From Hofstenia miamia (Eukaryota; Xenacoelomorpha; Acoela; Hofsteniidae), in NCBI GenBank assembly GCA_900660155.1, contig CABFPE010000187.1:1066563-1119021 (forward strand): a stretch of 52,459 nucleotides of DNA, in the 5' to 3' direction. The first letter of the stretch is position 1; each line of letters begins with the position of its first letter. Of the stretch, positions 42,753 through 52,459 are shown piece by piece. Under the pieces are notes generated by a model. That model saw nothing but the letters and a program-made list of their open reading frames with translations, was not told the DNA's origin and made no database searches. Both the position numbers and the translations under genes were made by a program.

Positions 42753-45700
42753 CTAATAAGTGTCTTGGTTAACGATATTCATCAAGAAACAGGATTGAAT
42801 TTCATTTGAAGGAAATGTACCGAGCCCGTAAGTAGTTTTTTTGGCAAAAACCAGGCCTGTTTCCAACGCTGATTATATATATATCCTGAGGCATAATAAG
42901 ATATGCATACTCTTTTAGAAGCAACCGACCAAAAAGTGTAGAGAGGGTGGCCCTCCTTGGATTCCCATTCAGGGCATTCTTTATTGCTGAAGTCATTCTT
43001 TATTTTTGCATCTCCACAAAAAGTAAGGCCTTCTAGAAGGTATCCTGGCAACATTTGACTTACAGTGGAGTATTGGGGGAAATGTTGGTTAAAAATAGCG
43101 GCATATTCTCGTGTTCTAGACCAAAACAATGCCTAAAATTCGTAGTATATTATTTGTTATGTAATAATTCAATAGCAGCAAATATCTGTGTTCTGTAAAA
43201 CTGTGCTAAGTATAAGGAATTTTGCGTGCTTACCCTATCTTTTAGTGGCTTAGCCCCTTCTAGAGCATAATCAAAAAACGGCTTTAAGTCTTTTTCTGTT
43301 GTCTTATCTTTACCATAAAAGGCAGGTGTAAGCAACTTCCACAACTTTTTGCAATCCTTTGATCTAAAAATATTTTAAATAAAAAAAATAAATAGTTTAT
43401 TAAAATACTGATATTTCATTATTAGGTTATATTAAGAAACATTAATCGATAAAATCAAAAAAATTAGGAACAAGGCTAAAACATTTCCTGAAAAGAACTC
43501 AAAATAATTTTCCTTAGTATAGACTTTGAAGTTAGTTAAGTTAATATACTGTCATTAGCATTAAAATACAGACAAAAAAATTATCGCAGGAAATTATGGG
43601 ATACAATTTAAAAAAATTTCTAGGTGCAGTTCCATTGAGATATTTGATCGCGGGTTCTAGTTGCATATGACTGTGAAAACTAAATATGTGACTGAGTGGT
43701 TCGCTAGAGCCCTAGTGTGTAATCATAAATTGATGATTTATCTCTTTTTTATACATTTTCTATAGAGCGACAAAGTAATGGAATAACAGATTTTGTTAAA
43801 GAAAAAAGCATTTTCAATTGCATTGTACTATGTGGATTTTTATAGTTATCTAAGAATATTTTATTTATATGCTTTGATTTTTATGCACGATTTTTATGAA
43901 TATTTGTCACGTGCAGAAGAGAGTCATGCCAAGCTGCAAACTCTTCTTAGCTAATTGCCTCGTTGAAAAAATGGTGAAGAAAATCATTTTATAGACATCC
44001 GATGAAACCAAATTGTGAAAATAGAGTTGCTGCTGACATTTTTACTTACAATACCATCTAGTGGCAATGTTTTGAAATCTGAAATGCAATAAACTCTGAA
44101 GTTCATTCAAAGGTTACATGTAGGAAAACATAAGTATTCCATATATGGAACTCATACATGGAAGAAAGCCTAGCTCATTAGAAATGATGTATATAGAACA
44201 TATTAATAACTAATTATTATAATTTAATTAATGAATTTTCAAGTAAAATATTTAAAATCACTATTTACTAGTTGTACCTTATTTATGGTATATTAAGGCT
44301 ATACTAACACTAATAAAAGGTGAAGTCCAAAAATATATATTATTGCAGTGCAACCAGGGAACTCCTTGAGTGCAACGGATGAAAATTACAACCAAGAACT
44401 CATTGTGGTATTTCAGATCATTATGAAATTGAAGAATATGCAATAAATTAAATAAAAATATTCCAGGAATGGATGATCTAAGACAATGATTTTGCAAACT
44501 ATTCTGTAGTTATATCTCGTTTTTATTTTGTTTGGATTTTTTCTTTATTTTTTCTCATTTTGTACTCCAAAGAGTTTTTCAAATACATAAATATATCACT
44601 TGCCTTTCTAATGGAAAACACCTACTACAGTACCAGTCCTGAACTACAACAAGAAAGTTTTGTAATGCAGATAGAAATGTAATATATGCGCAAAAAGATT
44701 ATTATATATAAATACACATTTGTTATTTTAAAATATTTTTATCTGATCTGAAATTAATTTTGCAATTCTCAAGACTTTCGGTCGCCGCAAGTATTATATT
44801 TTTAAGAAATTTTTAAAGTCAAGCTAAATAAGCGCAATTATTTTTCCATATTCGCATTCCATAATTAATATTCATATTTATGCATTAATTTGCATTTAAA
44901 TTCGTGTCGTCGTAGTAACTAAAGACACAATGCCATTTACCAAATTGGTCAGCAAACCAGAGTTGGAACTGGCCGGAAATTTTAAGGCAGGTTGGTAGTT
45001 GGCCAGCAAGAGTTAATACCGGCTTTAATCCACAAAATTACACATGGCGATGCAAAGACTTGATATTGCATTTACAAACATTTCAAACTATTAAAGCTAT
45101 ATTTCTAGTAAGCATAATTTTGATAATTTCAATATATCAATTCTTTGCATAACTTTAATCAGCTTTCACTTTTTCGTGAATATATATTGGGAATATTTCA
45201 GGTTGCTTAGTTAGTATATTTATTTATGATAGCACCCTGAAAATTACAAATGGTTGATAAAATAAACATCTTATAACTTAATTAACTCAGACGTAGCACA
45301 GTTTAAAAATTTGACTGTCAACATATCACAAGCATCTATTTAAATGTTTTAATGAAGCTTGAGGAACGATTAAATTGCATGAGTCAAACTGTTTTGACGA
45401 TAGTATCATTTGGAATACCCAAAAAACAAACAAACTTAACTTAATGTTACTTCCAAAGGATTCTTTTAAGAGTACACACATCCTGATAACTTTTCCTGAC
45501 TGATCGCATTATATGCTTCCAGATTACCATAAAATACAAAAATATTTTTTTCTTCAAAAATAGGTTAATAAACATTCTATATATTTCTGAAAAGCAAATT
45601 CGGCCAATCACAATACAATAAGTAGAAATTATATTAGGTAATTTCAAACAAGGGATTCCGGTTATAATCGGCGACTATTTACGATTTCCTCCTATTGTAC

Positions 45701-46405
45701 TAAAATTTTTACACCAACAATTTTTTAAAATTTTAGCTAAGCCTTATTAAAGCTGCAACAAACACATAATTCAAACGAAACAAACATATAGAAGATTTTG
45801 TTTCTTAGTGCAAATTTGAAATAGAGTTCAGTTGTGTCATTAGAATTCCGCATACATACCATACCATCTATTAAGAAATAGAGCACAACTAGGCCTATTG
45901 TTCCGAATATTTGGGAAAAAATTTTGCCTACGACCAGAAACCTTTTATCGAATTCAGTTTAATGTCAACATGAATTTGTAGTTGATTTCAATGAATCAGG
46001 TTTGTTCAAATGAACCCATGACCTCGGCACAACATTCTTCAAATTTATGTAAAATGATTTGCAAAAATCACAGACGAGAGACTTATTTCGCTCAAATTAA
46101 TTATCAAGTAAGTTCTGATCATAAAATTTATGTAAAAAAAAATATTTTAACGCTTACTTAATGATCAATTGCAGGTTTCTCAACAAAAAATATGCTAGAG
46201 CTAACGGACAAGGAATTAATTTTAGTTGGTAATAATAACTGAATGCTTACTGAGTTTTTGGAATATATAGATTAGGAAACAGGGCATGTACAAAGTAATG
46301 ACAACGTCCAATGACAATTTCTTCCAAATTCGGAGTAGTTTTCTCTGAATTTGTCTTTGATGTGAACACAAAAGCACTAAAAATTAGCAATAGAACACCG
46401 TTCAT
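42753..46405 (-). CDS. ADP-ribosyl cyclase (CD38 family), three exons found, frame changes in exon 3, 3' end incomplete
   Basis: Exon 1 (46251-46405) starts at ATG and encodes a signal peptide (MNGVLLLIFSAFVF) and the family opening TTPNLEEIVIGRC. Its donor is CA|GTAAGC, phase 2. Exon 2 (43234-43363; acceptor TTTTTAG, donor AGG|GTAAGC) continues as DCKKLWKLLTPAFYGKD and KDLKPFFDYALEG. Exon 3 from 43132 (acceptor ATTTTAG) reads LFWSRTREYAAIFNQHF, MLPGYLLEGLTFCGDA, KECPEWE and TFWSVASK. Two frame changes follow, both at homopolymers (AAAA near 42916; TTTTT/AAAAAAA near 42840-42850). They lead through EYAYLIMPQDIYIISVGN to TFPSNEIQSCF, which may hold the catalytic Glu. The conserved cysteines and both FW tryptophans of the family are present. 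Such enzymes make cyclic ADP-ribose and ADP-ribose from NAD+ outside the cell or in vesicles. It is either a recent pseudogene or a functional gene with assembly indels. Confidence 0.85.
43133..43233 (-). other. Intron 2 of the cyclase gene
   Basis: 101 bp, GTAAGC...ATTTTAG, phase 0. It joins ...KPLKDR to ALFWSRTRE. Confidence 0.85.
43364..46250 (-). other. Intron 1 of the cyclase gene
   Basis: About 2.9 kb, GTAAGC...ATTTTTAG, phase 2. The join gives GRCHYFVHALFPNLYIPKTQ then SKDCKKLW, with spacing between the two cysteines as in the family. No other gene is seen inside. Confidence 0.8.
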
Positions 46406-47926
46406 CTTTCAACCAAATTATCAACTAAATGGGTGCACATAGCTGAGTGATAAGATTATATTCATGCCTTCTATTGACTTAAGTTGTTGATGCCTATCGT
46501 TAATTCTTAAACTAAAAAATCAAAACATGTTGTTTATATTAAACATTAAAAACAAGTTCAAGGAAGATAAAATCAACAAAAATATAAAATACTAAATATA
46601 TTTTGCTCTTTGCTAAATTTCTACTTATCAGGGTTAATTGTTAACCAAGTATTTAAGCATTTAGTACCCCTTGGTGTTAATCCTCTACAATTTTGCATAG
46701 ATTTAAACTTTCTGAGCCTCATTGAGATGTGTAGTGCCTAAAGTCAAAAGTCAAACGTTCGGATGGTATTTTTTCCCCAAGCAATCCGATTCCCTTCGGG
46801 CGTTCCGAAACCCACGGGCATGGGCGAGCAGGTAAGGGTTCTTATAAAACGGGTCTGGATGGAACTGGCACACAAGGTTCTCCCAAAAACGTATCTGAAT
46901 ATGTTTGTTTTTTACCCATTTCTTTTAAATTTTTCTTTTAGATGTATTTGTGTTAGTCTACAAATATAAGGTACTTTGCAAATTTTAGTTTAACGCCTTT
47001 TTTAAGGTTTTTGTTAGAAATCACTCGTCTATACTTAAGCTACGAACGCATTTCGTGGATAATGGAGAGACGGCAACGTGTAGAGAAGACGACGGTCGGG
47101 CACAGCTCAAGCGGGCGGCACACAACAATGCCCCGCTAGCAAAACTCTATCAGACAAGCTCACAACTGTCGCAAATTAAAGAACAAAGAAGAGGCAATTG
47201 TTTATCTTGAGGTGATTTCAGGTTATAATTATCTTTATTTATTTGGAAACTATTCCAGATTTTTAAGAAATTCTAGGAGAAGTGGGTTTGACGATTGCAG
47301 TTAAAAATAAGTCACTCATGTTCTAACTGATCTGTAGTGCATTTTATGCAACTGAAAACTTATGAAAATCAAATTTAGTATCAAAGAATAAACCAAAAAG
47401 ATTATCTCATAAAAAAATAATTGCAAAACATTTTTTTGTTGTGGTTGAATTCAATCACTATAATGTAATGTTACAGGTAAGCTATTAAAATATATCTATT
47501 TTCTGTTGTGCCTATGTAGGTGTAAGTTAATCAGAGATAAACCGAGATGTCCAAAACTCAGGCCGCAGCAAAATGGGCTGTGCTTTCTTGGCGCCCTTAT
47601 GACCACAAAAAGGCATCTGCCATTATTGTAATTGCACAAACAATATGTCTATACAATAAATGCAGAGCAGGAAGTGATTCGCTTTTTCCCGAACCGAGTT
47701 CGGACTGGACGGAATAGGTTTGGATTGGACAGGAATTTGCTATATTGGGTCGTTTACTATTTAACTCTTCTCAGGGGAAAGAGCTATATTAAATATTTTA
47801 GTTGTGATTTCAAAATATCTGATAAATTCAATATTCCCTTATACAAATAGGGAGTTCAACTACCAAAAACATCACAAATTTAACTTTGTGAGTTCCGATT
47901 TACTTATAACACTTAAATATTAATTG

Positions 47927-47957
<31 letters not shown>

Positions 47958-50195
47958 NTATCTGTTTGTGGTAATTTAGTTTAGTCAATGATTGCTACCC
48001 AGCAAAATATGATTTTCAAGAAAATTTCATTAAAATGTTACTGATGAGCTCATATCAATGTCATGAACTTCATCATATCAGTGGATGGCTTGTATATTTA
48101 CTAGAGGACAGAAAGTCTTTGAGACTTAATATTATTTGATTTTATTGTTAATGTCTTAAAATTATTTTGCTTTGTAGACTTAATTCGATTTTCAATTTCG
48201 ATATCTAAATTGAAAACTGCATAAGGCTGATTACTTCAATTCTAATTCGAAAATTATTTTATTTAAAAATGATCAGATATTGATGCTTCAAACATTTGAA
48301 CATGTTATTTCAAAATAAGTCTCTTGTTCTTCATATCAGGGAATCCATTAATTACATTCTCCATGTCAATCTAAAATTTTGGTGCATTGAAGATCCTTTA
48401 TGCAAGCCCATTCTGTATTTCTTCCTTCATCCTGCGATTCCTCATGAAGTTTTCATTAAACAGATTCCTCGCTGGAGTAGCAGTGGACCCTGGTAGGAGC
48501 CCATCTTTGACCATCGTGTATGATTGCAAATTCGTAAGACTTTCAGCAAAGACTTGTCCCGGCAACCATTTGCCGTAATGAATTCCTGTTCTCAGTTTAG
48601 ACATCATTGCCTAAGCTCGAATACAGCTTTCATTTTTATCTTCTCAAGATTCTGTGGTTTTATTTTTAAAAGAGTGAAAGACCATCACATTGAGAGCTGG
48701 AAGAAATCAAAAGAGGGAGCAATTTTTTGCAGATCGTGTTTTCTCTGAAAATGGCATATGTGGAGTTGAGATGGAGCTGTGCCCAAAAATGGTAGAACAA
48801 TTGTCACATGATCAAAGGATTTCACAGGTGTAAGCAAAGTAGGGTTTGCTAAAAATTTGCAGCGTGAAAGCTGTCTTTTGAATGTTTCATCGCAATGCTA
48901 CTTGTGGGCAAATGAAACGTAGAAGAGCTATTCAAATAATATAGATCATGTCTTAGTGTGGACACATTTCATTCAAAAAGAGTGCAATATCATAGGTGCG
49001 TTGTTCATTTAATCCCATTGGTGCACTATTTGCGATTCAAGTGTCACAAAATTTTTCACTATTGAGAGGGACGGTTCGAGGATAGCTGTACACAAACAGG
49101 TACAGGAGAGAAACTGAATTATGTTTACTTCTTCCCCTCTTCCGTTGGTGGGCCTGGGTTACCCGACATTATGTCTTCACAATCTAAGACGATGAAATAG
49201 GAATGCATACAACAAAAGATGCAATAATCAAAATTGAAAATTAACCCAAAAGAAAATTACACACTAATTATTTCCTTCACAGCGCATTTCACATATCTCA
49301 AGGGAGAATTTTTAATTAAAAAACCTTTCCTGTCATGTAATTCTAGTCTAGTTCCACTTATGTGACACATCTGCACAAAAGAAATGGGCTGAAGGAGCAA
49401 AATGACAGAACTTCATCGGAGAGGAAGCGGCTTCGACGATACACTCCCCCTAAATATATTCACACTCGGCCAATGTACACTTAACTCAAGCCCTTTTTAT
49501 ACCCACATTGGGAAATTATATTAAAATGCAAACACATGTCTGTTGCCTCTGCATAAAAATACATATCTAGATAATTAGAGTTGCGGGTATTGTTGCTAAT
49601 TTTTTTGAAGGATTTAGAACAACTACGAAAGGAATGCATAATGTTCCACAAACTGCACAAAACAAAGCAAAGTTAATTTTATCTCATAATTCAATTTCTT
49701 GCACTCTGGTCCATATTAGGCCCATGTCTACTTATTCCAGGTCAGGCATACCTGATGGAAAGTCACATCCACATTTCAACTGCAATTATGAAACATCTAA
49801 ACCAAAGAAGTCATCTTCAAGAATATTAAACATTGATTATGATGACTCGACAATGTGAATAAATCAGTTTCGGCTTTCGAAGAACTAAGAAATTGCATTT
49901 TGCCTAAAATGCAGGGGAATTTTATTTAAGGGTATGTATATTGTGTACAGAGTGTAAACAAATGCCCCGAGCCAATTTTTATAATATGACAAATTGGAAT
50001 ACTTCAGGTCGATGTCCGGTATCTAATACTTTGGAGAACCTAGGAAATTTCTTATGACTGCATTTGAAGGAGAAGAAGAAGAGAATGTATATAAGTGGGC
50101 AGTTACTATGTAGTGACGAATCCATGATTATTTCATAGGTAGTGATTTTTATCTACGAAACAGGTACTGGAATTAAATTCTTAAAAGTTTTTAAA
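46406..50195. other. No supported gene; scattered GC-richer patches
   Basis: GC-richer stretches occur at 46780-46880 (with a GAGCAGGTAAGG donor-like site), 47041-47165 and 47550-47740. None gives a recognisable protein. A 69-codon minus-strand frame at 48398-48604 has no known motif. Part of this region could be the promoter of the minus-strand cyclase gene, but no element is recognisable. Confidence 0.35.
47933..47960. repeat. (TA)n microsatellite with one N (47958)
   Basis: Alternating TA tract ending in TATNTATC. Confidence 0.9.
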
Positions 50196-50203
50196 AAGTA
50201 TAA

Positions 50204-50590
50204 ATGTTCACAAAAGTTCGGGATCACTACCTGGATAGTTTTGGAGAAGGCAATAACTTGATAACTTGGTCTTGCATGCCCAATATGGTTAGTTTGGATA
50301 AACTTCCTTCAATTTGGAAAAAAGACATAATTATACAAATACTAAGAGTAGTAAATGTAAACGAGGTAAAACAACTAAGTCTTTTTATTATTGCTAAAAT
50401 TCCATTTCGTAGATTTGAAAAATATATAGATAATGTCTTTGGAAAAGAAATTAGAGCTGCTTTTGGAGTAAATCAATTTGCATATCATAAATCCGATTCA
50501 GCTGATTATGCACTAAGATTTCTAATTACGAAATGGCTTGAAACATTAGATGGAAAACCCTCAATCATTCAAATAAATTTTCTAATTCTA
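50204..50590 (+). pseudogene. LINE RT fragment (5' part of RT domain)
   Basis: The frame reads MFTKVRDHYLDSF, then LPSIWKKDIIIQILRVVNVN and EVKQLSLF. This is the pre-palm block of jockey/RTE-like RTs (canonically 'P..WK.A.V.P..K...P.....RPIS'). It continues with FRRFEKYIDNVFGKEIRAAF, GVNQFAYHKSDSADYALRFL and ITKWLETLDGKPSIIQI. The similarity stops near 50580, just before motif A, and unrelated AT-rich sequence follows. Both ends are missing, so it is a short fossil. The RPIS motif is altered. Confidence 0.78.
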
Positions 50591-50679
50591 AATTTTATAA
50601 TTTATCTTAGCTTTCTATTTTACTTCGCTGTGAATGTCCAGGTATATAGACTAAATAAACTTTAGTTTACTTTACTTTA

Positions 50680-52442
50680 ATAAAATTGAGATCTTGGCCA
50701 TAAGAATCTAGGGGAAGAATTTAGTACCTAATATACATGAACTTTACCTAAAAATACACAATTTTAACAAATTTGCATCATTTCTTGAAGAAATTGCTGA
50801 AAACGATGTTTTGATTCAATTATTGTCACCATCATCTGTTTTGAACGTGAATCATTAAATAAATGCAATAAATCCTACAAATCTTGTTTAATTAAACTTT
50901 ATAAAAGTGAGCAAAAATATTTTTAAAATGAGTGAAAATGAGAAGTTTTGGTAGCGTTATCCTTTGAGTATATGTTTTTATAGGTGTGGGGGGGCAAAAT
51001 TATTTGAATTGATCAAATATAAATTTCTTAGTTAATAGTTTGGTTATGGTTACTCTAGCAGTGACCAAATAATTATAATTTTAATTTATTACATAATGAC
51101 GTACGTCGGATATCATTATGAATGCACAAGAATGTTGATAATATAAAAAAATTTTGAAAACATGACTACAACATTCATTGCAAGATATTAATCTAAGGAG
51201 AAGTGTTGGTGAACAAAGGCTACATAGAAAGCTGCCTTGTCCTATACGATCTTGATTTATTCAGTTCTAAGAATAGTACAAGCCTAGAATAAAACATAAA
51301 TAGGATAACCCCAAGCCAAGCCCACGCCCGTAGGTAATATAATATATTAATATATAGTCACAAAAAATTGTAAATAATCATAATATTTTTTAAATATGTA
51401 TTGTTTTTTTAACTTAAGTCTTAAGATAACCGTAGAGTATATCAATTTTTTTAATTTAATATTATACCAACATAAGAAAAATTTCTCGCCTGTTAATACT
51501 ATCCTTCAATTCTCAACATCTTTATGCAGTAATCTCAAAATTTGCATTTCAATTCGAAAAAATTTCAAGTTCGACATTACATATTCATTTATCAACATTC
51601 TATATGCATTTGTTTTAAAAAGACTTATTTCATATACACATGTGTAGAATGGAAAGCTAACCATTGTAAAAAGCAGTAAGACATTTTTATGAAGTTTTGG
51701 ACTTCTTATAAAAATTTGTTAGCATTTTTTAGGCATGGTCTGAAACATTTTTATAGCTATATCATTTGTTCCTGAACGCTTCAATGCGTTGTTAAAATAT
51801 AGGAATCAATTATGATGTAAAATGAACTCAAGGGTATGGTGCGGCAAGAATAAAATCTTTTAGGGGTAGAGCAAGGGCTTCTTCCATGCAACTATCAGAA
51901 ACAGCTTACCCCATATCAGCGGATGCAGGTTGCAAAAGTTGATTTCCACTTGGGATTTTTTATTAGGAGCAATTCCCCGATTATACAAAGTTCTATTCCC
52001 AAATGAGTATTTTAACACTGGTTATTATGTCTTATATATTGCCTATATTAGATTATTCAAAATTTGTGTCAAACCTAGCCCGAGCCCAGGTCCAAAACAA
52101 CATAGTTAATGTACTATATGTAATTACAATGCACAAGTAAGCCTACAAGATTTATTACCTACTTGACACATCTTCAAACTGTTGCCTAATTATGGATACT
52201 ATAAAAACATCAAAGTAGGGTCAATGGTTTTTTGGGAAATGGTAAACTATTGAAAAACACGATAAGGAAAATTTAACATTACAGTCAATAGCAACTATAG
52301 CCAATGAGTGTGAAATCATATTAACTAATGCATGTTTTTATATTGAAACTCAGACAAGGGCGTTGAACAAATCTCTGCATTGTAATTAATATTATGAAGT
52401 ATCTTTAATTAGTAGAAACATTTAAGTAGGTTCGAATTTGGA
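50680..52442. other. AT-rich region, no gene seen
   Basis: Short open frames without motifs. Words such as CCAAGCCAAGCCCACGCCCG (51311-51330) and AGCCCGAGCCC (52079) stand out by composition only. Confidence 0.45.
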
Positions 52443-52459
52443 CTATATATATATATATA
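52443..52459. repeat. (TA)n tract at window end
   Basis: Alternating TA runs to the last base; the window also begins with TATATATATA. Confidence 0.9.

Noticed and set aside
43640..43720. tRNA-like boxes (GCGGGTTCTAG; GAGTGGTTCGCTAGAG), also a GGGTTCTATTCC near 40750
   Set aside because: The boxes are in the wrong order or badly spaced for a tRNA gene or SINE promoter.
46763..46969. Possible exon with donor GAGCAG|GTAAGG
   Set aside because: The reading is short and Pro/Gly-rich with no family match, and no partner exon was found.
48398..48604. 69-codon minus-strand ORF
   Set aside because: Looks moderately protein-like but has no recognisable family or splice context.
1..52459. CRISPR arrays, operons or prokaryotic islands
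   Set aside because: No regularly spaced identical repeats with unique spacers; gene structure and elements are animal-type.

Overview
The window looks like nuclear DNA of an AT-rich invertebrate animal. It has spliceosomal introns with canonical GT/AG ends, animal-type non-LTR retrotransposons (LINEs), a Tc1/mariner element, MITE-like elements, many (TA)n and (ATT)n microsatellites, and an ADP-ribosyl cyclase (CD38-type) gene. I see no operons, ribosome binding sites, CRISPR or prokaryotic features. The species cannot be fixed from sequence alone; a cnidarian, tunicate or similar AT-rich invertebrate would fit.

Layout. 0-1.8 kb: a complete but decayed Tc3-like transposon. 2.2-3.4 kb and 5.25-5.45 kb: two LINE remnants. 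9.7-11.4 kb: a minus-strand LINE remnant with a TIR-bearing terminal module that recurs at 20.2 kb. 14.9-16.5 kb: a 1.66 kb element with 37-bp terminal inverted repeats and many TTTAAAG motifs. 17.4-19.9 kb: a decayed relative of the intact LINE at 30.5 kb. 21.2-26.3 kb: two paralogous beta-propeller-like host genes in tandem, with an exact 815-bp duplication around a single N that is most simply an assembly error. 29.4-36.0 kb: a LINE cluster joined at (ATT)n tracts, namely a truncated LINE, then an intact two-ORF APE-type LINE (ORF1 SGNH/esterase-like, ORF2 endonuclease plus reverse transcriptase), then a minus-strand LINE of a different family. 41.4 kb: a near-perfect 189-bp hairpin MITE. 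42.75-46.4 kb: the ADP-ribosyl cyclase gene on the minus strand. 50.2-50.6 kb: another LINE fragment. The rest is AT-rich sequence in which I see no supported gene.

The most interesting item is the intact LINE. Its ORF2 starts 1 nt after the ORF1 stop with a hydrophobic leader ending in a 2A-type ribosome-skipping motif (GDIELNPGP) just before the endonuclease. The leader should therefore be separated from the EN-RT protein during translation. It is followed at once by seven TAT codons, a microsatellite of the same kind as the tracts flanking the element. The host genes show no functional link to each other.
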